Below are positions 12,482-23,532 of a DNA stretch of 64,000 nt, piece after piece. A program made the position numbers and the translations under genes. The notes below the pieces were generated by a model. That model saw only the letters and a program-made list of their open reading frames with translations. It did not search any database and was not told the origin of the DNA. Within the stretch, counting starts at the first letter, position 1; the number at the start of each line of letters is the position of its first letter. This DNA is from Straminergon stramineum (lineage: Eukaryota > Streptophyta > Bryopsida > Hypnales > Calliergonaceae), in NCBI GenBank assembly GCA_963920665.1, contig OY987269.1:20834501-20898500 (forward strand). Reading direction: 5' to 3'.

Positions 12482-15315
12482 ATGAGATCCAGTAGCGACA
12501 TGGGATCGGCCATGTTGTGGAAGATGAGGAGGTCCGTGATCGTGTGGTTTGCGATCGCGTCGGTCGTGTGCACCGCGGTCATGTTCGTGGCCGTCGGACC
12601 GTGGTTGCAGAGCAACATTAAGCGTGGATTGGATTCTTTTCTAGTCGGCAATAGTAATCAGATTGAGGTTCGCCCTCGGCATGATCCGCCGTGGAGGGAG
12701 AGACACGACTTTGATAACAATGTAAGCCATGGCTGGTCCTTTGTTTTCTTAGAAGTTTTTGGATTGCTCATCGGTGTGTCTGGTCGGTACTGCGTCGAGT
12801 TGCGTGCCTGGAAGTTTGATACTTTAGAAGCATTGATCGTGCAGAGTTTGAGATCCGTTTTCTGGAATTGGTTAAATGGGAGGGATCAGGAAGTTTCACC
12901 CTCTTTTTGGCGATATTTACATCTGCGAAAGAATTCCCAAAATGATTATCAAATGTTTTTGTGTTTCTTCAACCAATTGATGAATTAATATTTATATGGC
13001 AATGTTTTAGTGACATTTCTGTACGATTGTATATTGACCTGATTTATATGGTAAGGACTCAAAGGATTCACGAAGAAGCTCTGCTTTGTATTTGCCTGCC
13101 AACGCACTATTGTAGAGATTTTGGAGAAACATCTCGTGGACTGCAGCTACAGATTATTTTTAAGTGGAGTCAGAAAACCTAAGGGAAACCAGGAATATGA
13201 CAATGCAGGGATCCGACTTGCGTGCCATTCACCACTGACATTCTGCTTGTTTTGACTGCAGGGTAATGTTGAATTTCCAGGCTTGGAGGATATTTTACAG
13301 AGAGCATCCATGCCTAATAGAACAATTATTTTGACGACTTTAAATGAAGCGTGGGCACAACCTAACACAATGATACACCTCTTCTTGGAAAGTTTTCGTG
13401 TTGGAGAGGATATCGCTCATCTTCTCGACCATCTGGTGGTTGTTGCATTGGATCAAGTTGCTTATGATCGGTGTAGGGAACTGCATACTCTCTGCTATAT
13501 TTTGAAGACCGCAGGTGTTGACTTTTCCGGGGAGAAGTTTTTCATGACCGAAGATTATTTGAAAATGATGTGGAGGAGGATCTATTTCCTCAAGCACATT
13601 CTCGAGATGGGATACAACTTTTTATTTACGGTAATGCACATCGGATTTTGTGACATGTTTGACTGGCAGAAAGCTGTTGTTAATTGGCGACTGAGTGTCT
13701 CTTTGTCAGAGTTTAATCATTTTTCACTGAGATAGAAGAGAATGGAAATAGAATTGAACGACTACTGAACACGAATATGACCATAGCAGCAGAATTAATC
13801 TTAGCTTTGACAACCTCTGTTGCGGTTCCAGTGAAGGGAGGATGTGAGGATATTGATATCTCAATCACTGTCTTAACTGATATTGGATGAGGCTTCTATG
13901 TAGCTTGAGAGAAGCTTAGCATAAGTTGGAGCTGTAAGAGTAACGGATCTTCCTGCTTGTCCTCCCGTTTACATGTATGCAAGGTGCTGAGAAGTTGGTC
14001 GTTCTCGAACTTGCCCTCATGTCACCTGTATTCGATCAAGCGTGGTTGATGAATCACTCATCTCCAAATCCATTCGTGTGATCTTAGTAGACTTTTATTA
14101 TACTTGAGAATAAAGGACAGAATCGACCATGAGTTCTGCTTTATCTACGACAGGGATTTTCAGAAATTTGTTTTTAGTTTTGCAGGTCTTTTTTCTGGTT
14201 TCCCTGATTGCTATCTTTCCCTGCTTGCTATCTCTGCAGAGACGCGTGGTCCCGAGGGTCATTTACGTTTTATTTGTTGTCATCAAACCTCAGAAGCCAT
14301 AGATTCAAGAAATTGAATAACTACTGCGCCTGATTCATGAAGACTAGCCTATGCTTTACATGTAGCAATGCACTTCTTTGGCTGATGCGGCGGTTGTCTT
14401 TCGCAGGATGCAGATGTGATGTGGTTCCGTGATCCCTTTCTTCGATTCGACAAGACTGCGGACTTTCAAATAGCTAGCGACAGTTACTCAGGCTTCCCGG
14501 AAGACTTGAATAATCTGCCGAACGGAGGTTTTCTGTTTGCTCGATCCAACAAGCGCACTATTGATTTCTACCAATATTGGTATATATCAAGGTTAGACTT
14601 TCCAGGTTTACATGACCAGGATGTTCTTAATCAGATCAAGGCCGACCAAGACTTTTTTGACATTGGTCTGCAGTTTCGTTTTTTGGACACACTTTATTTC
14701 AGTGGATTTTGTCAGGTATGAACACCCTGAACTCTTTATTTTAGTCTTCATTGTAGTTGAAATTGCTGTGAACGATGTTTTGGAACATACTTTTGTTTCT
14801 AGCTATTTGGCTTGTCGTGTTTAGTTCTGCTATAATTTCCTGATCTCAATCATTGATGTCTATGGAGAATGTGCACCGTCCAAACCTCAAGGCTTTCATT
14901 TCAGTTTTCTGTTGCTCGAGATTTGCTCCCTGCGTAGCGACATTTGTTTCGTCGAATAGTTCTCACAGCAGTTACTGCCGCGTGTAGCGAGGCACGACAC
15001 TTGTTCATAGAGTTATCTGAAGTCCTTTTTCCCCTAGACACGACTTTTTGGGGACACAAGTTCGGTGTCTCCTTTTTCTGTGGAATTCTTACGTGTAGGT
15101 TCTCGATTTGTCACCAGGTTAGCAAGGACTTGGAGCAGGTATGCACCATGCATGCCAACTGTTGTACAGGGCTTCAACGTAAGCTGCACGACTTACGTCT
15201 TATAATGGAGGATTGGAAACGATTTACACTCTTATCACCTCAATTAAAGCATCAGCAGAGAGTATACTGGCGGGCTCCTAGACAATGCCTCCTCTCATTT
15301 GGAGGAGCGCCCTAG
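12482..15315 (+). CDS. GT77-family nucleotide-diphospho-sugar transferase, four exons
   Basis: Exons 12482-12721, 13262-13630, 14407-14715 and 15118-15315 give 371 residues; all junctions are GT-AG and phase 0, with introns of 540, 776 and 402 nt. The protein matches the plant nucleotide-diphospho-sugar transferase family (PF03407, CAZy GT77, the At4g15970/At1g28710 type). Residues about 18-38 form one membrane segment after a basic MRR stretch, a type II signal anchor as in Golgi transferases. The catalytic domain follows. It holds 'GVDFSGEKFFMT', then 'DYLKMMWRRIYFL', the DxD metal/nucleotide-sugar motif in DADVMWFRDPF (D204-F214), 'NGGF' (242-245), 'HDQDVLN' (272-278), and the C-terminal CTMHANCC (315-322). 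The intron falls directly before the DAD, and every core motif is intact, so the gene looks functional. The first ATG in the frame was used; the frame starts only six bases upstream with a GTG. GT77 enzymes add sugars such as arabinose, xylose or galactose to cell-wall polymers or glycoproteins. The donor and acceptor cannot be read here. Confidence 0.92.
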
Positions 15316-17040
15316 TGTGTTACGGAGTATAACGTAGGTTTTTCATGGTGAGTGTCTCTGTAATTAATTTCAATTTCTTTGTAGGCGGCAGAAAATTCAG
15401 TGCACCTGATTCTAATCTCAAAATGAGACTATCAGCCTCACAGTTGCCACTTTTCATTGGTTTCCACTGTAGCTTGGTTTTTGCCTTTCGCTGGCAGGCC
15501 CTGTACCCAGTCTCTATCGTCTGCTAGGTCAGCCTTATTCTAACTGACCATGCCAGTATTGATGTAGATGGTGGCAAATCTTATTATCTTTGACATTGGC
15601 TATGATTGGTCATGGGTGGTAGAAATTGGATGATGGCGTACGACGGACATCAGTGCATCCAATATCGACCCTAGTAGCCAGGGCTACGAGATGGGGGACT
15701 AATACTCCAGTTTGCAAACTCCATTTTTCGCCCACACGTCTCTCTTGGTATTTGGCCGGTACGCTTGTTCCTCTAACGACGATGTATCGAAAAACCACGA
15801 CTCCTCAAATATTGTCGCAATGAGGAGCCACATGTCGCTATGATTGCGCACTTCAATCCCTGCCACTCGGGTTAGTCCAGCGAATTGGTTCTTTCATTGA
15901 AACCCTGCGCTCTCTATCGCGCTACAGATCTGTACCTGTATCTGACACACTTTCTCTTGTCCTTTTCACCACTAGTTGCTTGGCAATCTATCAGATTCTC
16001 AATCAGCCCCTGCTAAAGCCACTTGTCGCGCTGCGCAAGGTTTCTGCACTTATCTTATAGATACACTGTAAGTTGCTGCTTCTTCGGAAGCAAGTACAGA
16101 TTCGAGGGATGAACCTAGAGCTGATCATGATAAGTTCCGTTTTAAAAACTTGATACCTCCCTCAAAATTCCTTCTGTCAGTTGTCTGATTATAAGTCACT
16201 GGTTCCTGCAGACGCCCCAGGCAGTCTGGAACCGAAATCCACAGTATCCTAACTTACTTCGTTATTTCCGAAGTTACTGCAGAAAATTCGTGTGGCTGAG
16301 ACTGCCGCTGCCGCTGCTGTTAGCCTGCTACAGTAGGTAGAGTGAATTCATGGCAGCAGTTGTACGAACATGGGCGTAATGAATCAAAGGAGCCTGCCAC
16401 GATGCGTTGGGGTTTGCACCTGTAAGCAACGCAGCTGTCTGTTCGCCCTCTTCTGCGTTGTGTACCTGGTTTAATCCGTCAATTACGAGCTCACTGTCAG
16501 TGATCTGTATCCATCAAGGACCTGGGTTTATTGCGACTCTATTTTCCCTATTTCAGCGGAATTGAGCTCCTAGCACTCTAGCAGTAAGTTCTAAGGCGTC
16601 TGATCCACTCACTCAGTATCTCAATCTACCTCCAGTACCATGGATTTTCACGCTGTGACCGTCAGTGGGAGTCAAAGCAGCCAGCATCTGCTACCGGTCA
16701 CATGACTTCCATTTCGCACCACCCTGACGCATTCGGTGAGGATTTTATTCCTTGGTAATTTGAACCCCGGGGTGAGTTGAGTTGGGGGAGTGTGCAGCCA
16801 TTCTCATTCCGGCTAATTTAAATATCACCAGCTTTTAACAAATTTTTAATTCCAGCTACAAGTCTGTAGAAAATGAAAGGAAGAAATTTGATTATTCAAC
16901 GAAGTTTTTGGAAACCCCTGAAGGAAAATAGTTGAAGATACGGCGAGAATCCTTGGAACTGTACTGTGGTGTATTACCAAAGCATCAAAAGATTTTATGC
17001 AAAATTTTTGCTAGAGTTCGTTGCCTCGACTGACGGAATT
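15316..17040. other. GC-balanced gene-free region after the GT77-like gene
   Basis: The first part must include the 3' UTR of the transferase gene; I cannot place its poly(A) site. The rest keeps a genic base composition to about 16.8 kb, but its reading frames are short and match nothing I know. It could be long 3' UTR, a non-coding transcript or decayed gene sequence. Confidence 0.45.
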
Positions 17041-18060
17041 CGTTGAAACAGAACCCCCACTGCAGCTTGGAGGCTTCCCAATGTGATGGACAGAGGGAGC
17101 ACGCCCTTGCTCACTCGGCTATGGAAAAGACGAGAACACGACAGATGGAACTTCCTTTACTACTGTTTCCGATTATTTATCTAATATAATATTTGTATGG
17201 TGGCTTGCAATCATGCCCCAGGCCAAAGTTAACAAATGGGAGCTCGGAGGCTTCAGAATGTGATGGACAAAGTCATATGGGACCTGGGAATTTCTTGGGG
17301 GAAGAAACATGTGGGTGCATTGATGTGGGAACATGTGGGTACTTCAGGATGGTACTTCTCAAAGGAAGTGTCCAGGATGGAATTCACCATCTAAATCCAC
17401 GAGGCTTAGATAGTTGAGCCATTCTCAACATATTCTTCATTTATGTTGGTCTTTTAGACCAGAATTCTTCTTCTTTGATGAATAAAGGACACATCTTTGC
17501 AACCTTAGTTTTGGAAGAGATGACAAATTTTTTCTATCTTTTGATTTTGTATCTAATGTTTACATGGTGGCTTGCTATTCTCCCACAAAAGTTAGCAAAT
17601 AGTGGCTTGGAGGCTTCTAAATGTGATGGACAAAGAGTTTAGGGTTGCATGCCCTTAGTGCCTTGTCTTCAAAATAGACAAGAATGATGATGGTGCTTCA
17701 TTCATCTCTAACATTTAGATGGTAGCTTCATTGGTCTTTTGCCCACCCTGTAAGTGATCAAACCATAGGCACGTACAACCTTGTCTCACCAATGAAGTAG
17801 CTTTGAGTTCAAACCCAAGCATTGGCAGGGTGTTTGTTACCATAGTCCATCCAACTATGGTGGAAGGTCAAATAACCTTGTCATCACATGGAGATCTAAG
17901 AATTTCTTTGGGGAAGGAACATGCTGGTTCTTTATAGGGACTAACTCCCAAGAGAGGCATCAAGAATGGAATTCACCATTTAGGTCCATGAGGATTAAAT
18001 AATTGATCCATTTCCAACAAACACTTCATTCACACTGATCTTCTAGACCACAATTAACCC
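17040..18060 (+). repeat. Imperfect direct repeat array, about three units
   Basis: The segment 'cttggaggcttc..aatgtgatggacaaag' occurs at about 17067, 17248 and 17608. Units 2 and 3 share a longer order: 'catggtggcttgc', 'caaagttagcaaat', the shared segment, then 'gggaatttcttgggg' (17284) or 'agaatttctttgggg' (17892), 'ggatggaattcaccat' and 'ttctagaccac/ttttagaccag'. Unit 3 carries an extra ~240 bp. No gene is evident. Confidence 0.7.
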
Positions 18061-19117
18061 TAAACTTTGCACATGCTAAAAAAATGGACAATGGATGAAA
18101 ATGAAGAATGAACCAATTGGTCCAAAAATAAGATCAATTTTGACAAAGCCCTTTAATGATAGATCATGTCTTTTTAAGGTTAACCCTATAATATTGGAAT
18201 TGCCAAAAATGGTTGATATATAACTTTTAAGATCATTGTAAATGAGGATTTGTCTTTTGCATGTGAGGGGGTGTCTTTTGCATAAGTACATAGGAGGTGT
18301 ATGTAGGTGTACATGGGTTGCGATTGCCCCTAGAATTTGAAAGCCTATGGACCACCTAAAATCAAGACTCCTTTCCTACTACACATTTGCAATTGCATTC
18401 CCCTTGTAAACATGAAGAATGTGCCTATTGGTCCATAAATCAAATCATTTTGGACAAAAAATCTAGGTGAAAGGTTTTATCCTTTCTAGTTCCTAAACCA
18501 ACTATATAAATTGATCCAAAATTTTAGGCTTGTTTTGGTGTCGGCAATTAAGTTCCTTTGACCATTTTAAATGTTTTTATGGGCTCTATTGAGGTCTTCA
18601 AAGGCATATTTGTACTATTAGTGGAAGAGTAAAGCTTGATAATTATACTTTAGTTTTGGCTTTGAGCAAACTTTGCCAATTTCACTTGATTTGAGATCTA
18701 AAAAAATATAATTATCCATTTGCTTTGAAAATGGTCCCATTGGAAAGAATGAAGTGTTTTTATAATTTTCACCATTAAAAATTTAAACATGCAATTGTTG
18801 ATTTGGAGTTATTTGCAATTTCTACTTATGAAAAAAATTGCATTTTAACAATTGCAAGGTGGATAGTGTAATGAGTTTGATAGCTCTTCATTTGAACTTA
18901 AGGCTTTTGGAAGAGTATTTTTGTGTGCTAACACAAGTTCTAATTGTTCATGTTACCTCCAATCCCCCAAAACTCTTATATGTCAATTTCTCAAACAATA
19001 GAGGAAGATATGGTATACTAAAAATAAAATACTTACATTTTTCTTGTTATAATCTCACAACTCATGTGCACTTCCACACTCAAAATTGATAGGCATATTA
19101 ATAAACAAGCTCTTTAA
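18061..19117. other. Gene-free AT-rich DNA
   Basis: AT-rich intergenic sequence with no exon, RNA gene or clear repeat boundary that I can support. Confidence 0.5.
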
Positions 19118-19725
19118 CCTCTAAACATCCAAAGTCTTCTCAAAATTGACAATTTGAGAAAAATCATTATAAAGCGCTATTTGGAAGAATATTTTGGAAT
19201 TGGTATGCAAATAAAAGTTGTAGATTGTGCATTTTATGTTCAATCCTAACTTATGCTTAGATTCACCAATGCCATCACCAAAAAAAAATTAAAAATTTTG
19301 AAAGGAAAATTTCAAAATTCCTTCAAAATTTGATTACAAGCAAAATCTTATCATTTTTTTAATACAATTCATTAGAGTGGATTTGAAATGAGGATCTCTT
19401 GACATGGTGATTTTTTGAAAGTTGTTTGTTTTTAAAATCTATGACCTCATTTTTGCAAATCCAATTTTGAACTAGAGTCAATGCAATTTTGGCTTGGTCA
19501 ACCACATGACATTCTTACACACTTGTAATTTTAGAAAAATAAAATGTACTCTAGAAACACCGGAATCTGTAAAATCTATAATCATAACCATATATTGTAG
19601 ATGTTTAACAACTTGATAAAGTATCTCCGCAAATTAAGATAACTTTCATCCAAACAATAAGGAGAATGAAACTTGAGTTTCAATCTATTTGTCTTCCAAA
19701 AAGTGGACGGTGGAGCACTTAGGGG
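19118..19725. mobile_element. ~0.6 kb TTAA-flanked element
   Basis: It starts CCTCTAAACATCC and ends GGAGCACTTAGGGG, with TTAA outside both ends (19114-19117 and 19726-19729). The termini are imperfect inverted repeats of the same type as the ~0.9 kb family, but the interior is shorter. Non-coding. A further family-like right end (cacttagggattaa) occurs near 19858-19870, without a left partner that I can find. Confidence 0.6.
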
Positions 19726-19729
19726 TTAA

Positions 19730-20929
19730 ACATCTAGAATATGCATTTTGATTTTGAAGGGAAAAAAGAATTTGATTTGTTGGGGGATAACTATAAGCCA
19801 ATGCTCTTCTTCTTCTTCTTTTTTGTAGGAAAAACATACTTGGAAAGGCTTGGGCACTTAGGGATTAACCTTCTTTTTCTTTGGATAGTGGCTTGCTCTC
19901 TCCCCCAAGTGCTCAAGCCAGTCGCTCCGCAGGCTTCCGCCTCTGATGGTCCAGTGAAGCCTTTACAGTCGGGCGGGTTCCAGGCATGCCCAGTCTTGCT
20001 GCTGCCTCATCCGTCCCTGGAAAAGCCAATCCAGACGACGTCACATGGAATTCTCTTTCCGCTGCCCACAGTGCCCAGTTGCCCAACAACATTATCTGCC
20101 TCAGCAGCAACTGAACCTGCAGAAGCGCCGGCACCAGTCATCATCCGCTTCTACTGTACTTATTAGCCTGGCGTGCAAGTAGCTGCCGAATATTCTCTCC
20201 TAAGAAAAGGAAGCTACGCGTCTCTCCTCCGTAAACGCTAACCCCGACCCCACTTGGCACTCGCAGCAGATTCGAAAGTACTGGTCCCCAGAGGCGACGG
20301 AGCGTCACTGGATCTCACCCCGGAAAAAAGTTGTTTGTCTCCACGTACCAAGGAATGATCGAAGAGCGCAGGAGGAAAGCCGAAAAACAAGGGCCATCGC
20401 GGCCGCTCTCCACTCACCCCAGATGGGGAAAAAGCAACCGGACGTGACATAAGGGTCCTGTCAACTACCCTGAAAATTCGCACGGGCGTAGTTAAACAAC
20501 GAGAAGAAACTCAAAACAAAAACAAAAACAAAACGATAAAAAAAACAAAAAAACAGATGAGTGAGTGGCGATGATGATGGAAAACAATTCCGTCCACTGC
20601 ACTTGGTGCCGCCCGGCTTCTAAAAAACGGTGAAGGAGGGAGGGACCGACCTCCCGTGATGGTTCGTTCGGTTGCCTGGGGGAGCCACTGTGAGTGTAAG
20701 CAAATGGGGCTAAACTTAGAAAATGTACGACGGTATCAAATGGGCACACCACAGTGTTGATTTCAAAAATTAAATGTAAATTTAGGGTTTAGGAATTAGG
20801 ATTCGACCGCTTTTAATCTACTGTAGTGCTATCCGAATTGGGAGTACTGGAGACTTGTTGCCGAAATTCCTCGAGGTTGAGCAAGTGGTCTGATACTGTA
20901 CTGCCGCTTTTTTTCCTGTTGCTACCCAA
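19730..20929. other. GC-richer region without a supportable gene
   Basis: G+C content is clearly higher at about 19900-20750 than around it. Open frames of up to 141 codons exist on both strands, but they are proline/serine-rich composition products with no family match. One includes a (TTC)n-encoded Phe run. It may be the edge of an old gene or element. Confidence 0.4.
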
Positions 20930-21512
20930 CTCTGAAAATGTTCCAATGTAGGATTGGAAAATTGCACGAAAAATAGCAAATTTCCTACCGATTTCTTGCT
21001 ACCGTATTGAGAGCCAAATACTGAAAATAGTACCCCGTGTGAAATTCGAATATTACACGAAATTTAGAGGATTTTTTTACTGATTGTTTAAACTGCTCTT
21101 GAACTTGTGAATTCTCCAGTGTTAAAACGGAAATTACACGAATGCAAAAAATCTTCTGTCAGCCAGTCTATTCCTATTGCTTACCCTACATGGGAAGACT
21201 CCAGAGGTAAATTCGAAAATTAGATGGAATTTAATAAGTCAGCTTCTACCGAATTTTTCCTCTACTGCTACAAGGAATGTGAAGACCCTAGTGTGAAATT
21301 CGAATTTGTACCGCATTAGCAGCATTTTAATTCATAACCTACGCGAATGTAGCAAATCCTCTGCCGCCTTTCTCCATTGCCTTCAGGTGATCAATTCGAA
21401 AATTTCACACGGAATTTAATACGTCTTCCACCGCAATTTTCCTCCACTGCTATGGTACTGTACAAGGAATGTGAAAACCCTAGTGTGAAATTGGAATTTG
21501 TACCGCATTAGC
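20930..21512 (+). repeat. Degenerate tandem repeat, ~190-bp unit
   Basis: The clearest pair is offset by about 191 bp: 'gtgtgaaattcgaatttgtaccgcattagc' type text at about 21292 and again (one change) at about 21483. Each copy is preceded by 'aaggaatgtgaa.accctagt' and 'cctc.actgcta'. Weaker earlier copies around 20940-21170 share 'gaaaattacacgaa' and 'ttctaccga'. The array is non-coding. Confidence 0.65.
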
Positions 21513-22069
21513 CACTTGATTGACTTCCGATAATCCCCAATTGGACGAGTGGCGCTCACGACCTCCAAGCTACAGTAGTCTCGTGACCAAGCCTAGTCTA
21601 GCCCAACCTTTAAAGGACGATCACCTTTTCCGGACCTCCGCTCGATCCATCCTCCCGCAGGATATGTTAACTTAAAATATTCGTTAAAGCAAGAGCATAG
21701 CCAGCCGGCAGACGGAGAACTTCCTTTCGTTTCCTTTCTTTTCCTTTCCTTTTCTTTTGCTTGGGCTGGCTCGCCTTACCCCGCGGTCCTCACCCGCCAC
21801 CAAAAAAATATCTGCGAACAAAAGGGTCCTGGAAACTGGAGCTGTAGTAGAGTACTCGATCGAACCCTGGCTTCTCTGACAACAACCATTCAAATCGAGG
21901 ACGCTCGCCAGGATTGCCAATAATAACAGCGCCTGCTGGCGCCCCAACTCGCATCCGAGCCATCAAAGTGGCGCACAAAAGAGGCGGAGCGAAGTTCGGG
22001 AGCCCAAGTCATTTGGGATTGAGCAGGCGAGGAACTCGGGAGCGAGAGAGCCCGAGAGAGAGAGACAAA
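21513..22069. other. GC-richer gene-free segment with a C/T-rich tract
   Basis: It holds a pyrimidine tract at about 21722-21765 ('ttcctttcgtttcctttc' type) and GC-balanced sequence on both sides. The frames are short and not recognisable. Confidence 0.4.
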
Positions 22070-23532
22070 CAGAGGTGCTATTCGAGTGCTTGGACCGGAT
22101 CGAGGTGGAGCTCAAGGAACCAAGTCAGTTCTAAGGTCGGGTCCATGGTACATCATGCTTCTGCATGTGCATTGGTTGCATGTGCACTCATTGTCTAAGT
22201 AAAATATTCATTTTTCTACTATAATGTTTTGTTGTTGAGTGGCATATAGTAACTCCAGACTTCACAAAAGACAATGAAAGTTATAAATTTGCAGAAATAG
22301 AGTGTGCAATTCCATGATTGGGAACATGAAAACAAGTCAACAATGAAAGAAAATCTTGAATGAGATGAGACAAGGAGACAAGTGGAAGATAATTTTAGTT
22401 AATCATAGTAAGTCAGGTTGATGGGAAGGAGAGTAGGTTTGTGCTAATCATAAAAATCTAAAAGGACTTGCTCTCCATAGTCAAAGTTAGGTTGGCTATT
22501 TCTCCATGCGAACAACCCTTAACCCTTGAACGACGGGCGGGTCACCGTGGCCAAAAGTGGGCTGTGAATAGTAGGTGGTGCCAGGGCTGACCGCGAGGAA
22601 AAGCTCCGTTCATGAGTTGTGTAAGTGATCATTCCATACTGCCTTCATGGAAATTTGCAAGGAGGGCAACAAAGAACCAACACTGTGTACATGAATCTGT
22701 GAACTCAATAAGCTACCTAAAAATATGAAAGAAGTCAATGACACTATTTTCTGCCTTATATGATGCAGCATGACTCTACGATCACTTTCAAAATTGAAAT
22801 GGATGAAAAACGGGCTTCTTACATCCTGCAAATGAAAATTTTGTCATCCATCGGACAAAAAACGTCCGCAGCGTCTTTCAAGGGTTAAGTCCTCTCTCCT
22901 TCCTATCCACCAGATTTACTATAATTGTCTAAAATTATCCTCCATTCACATTAGAAGATATTTGAAGGCAAGGGAGGGCCATTTCAGGGTTGTTTCCATG
23001 GCTATTCCCTTTGTTGTCTAGGAACTCTGAATCAACCACTATTGTTGTAATTCTTTTATTTTTAAAATAAAATTCCAAAAAGTGTTAAAAATCTAAAAAA
23101 TGATTTAAAAAAATTCAATTAATTAATTTATATTTTCTTACATGACCATCTCCTAACCACGTCAAATTGCTAATGTAACGAGTTCCTATAGTCTAGGAAC
23201 TCTGGGGAACTCGCAAGCTTCTTTAGCCCTAAAATCTCTTCTAATGGTCTCTTTGTCTCACCTCATTCAAGATTTCCCTTTCTTTTTTATTTCTTCTCAT
23301 GTTTTCAATCATGGTATTGCACACTCTACGTATGTGAGTTTATAAGTTTTATTACTTGTCTTTGAAATCTAAAGTTGTCACCTACCATTCAATCCCAAAT
23401 ATTAATAGAAAAATGGATATTTTATTTGGAAAACAAGTGCACATGTAGAGGCATGATGTGGCATGGACCCTACTTTAGAGCTTGTTGCCTTGAGCTCCAC
23501 CCTCGGTTTGGTCCAAGCATGCAAATAGCATC
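22070..23532. mobile_element. ~1.46 kb structure with ~300-bp inverted-repeat arms
   Basis: The left arm, about 22070-22385, is matched in reverse complement by about 23255-23532. Paired landmarks on the two sides are 'gtgcttggaccgg/ccggtttggtccaagcat', 'ggtggagctcaagg/ccttgagctccacc', 'gggtccatgg.acatcatgc', 'aaaatattcatttttct/..aaaatggatatttt' and 'tcttgaatgag.tgagacaa'. Between the arms lie a separate TTAA-flanked element (22523-22884) and a copy of the dispersed repeat (22975-23265). A ~90-bp direct repeat ('aggttggctatttctccat') occurs at about 22430-22515 and again at 23555-23620, just outside. The pattern suggests a terminal-inverted-repeat transposon with later insertions, but its outer ends are blurred. 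Confidence 0.65.
22523..22884. mobile_element. 362-bp TTAA-flanked element
   Basis: The ends are CCCTTGAACGACG and CGTCTTTCAAGGG, inverted repeats with one change, and TTAA lies directly outside each (22519-22522 and 22885-22888). It sits inside the larger inverted-repeat structure and so inserted later. Non-coding. Confidence 0.75.

Noticed and set aside
17745..17835. tRNA-like segment with a 'gagttcaaaccc' box and caccctg/cagggtg outer pairing
   Set aside because: The T-arm does not pair properly, the D-arm and anticodon arm are not recognisable, and the length is too great for a normal tRNA. A tRNA-derived SINE relic is possible but unsupported.
19741..20166. 141-codon plus-strand frame
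   Set aside because: It includes a Phe run from (TTC)n and a Pro/Ala-rich tail, shows no domain, and straddles an abrupt composition boundary and an element end.
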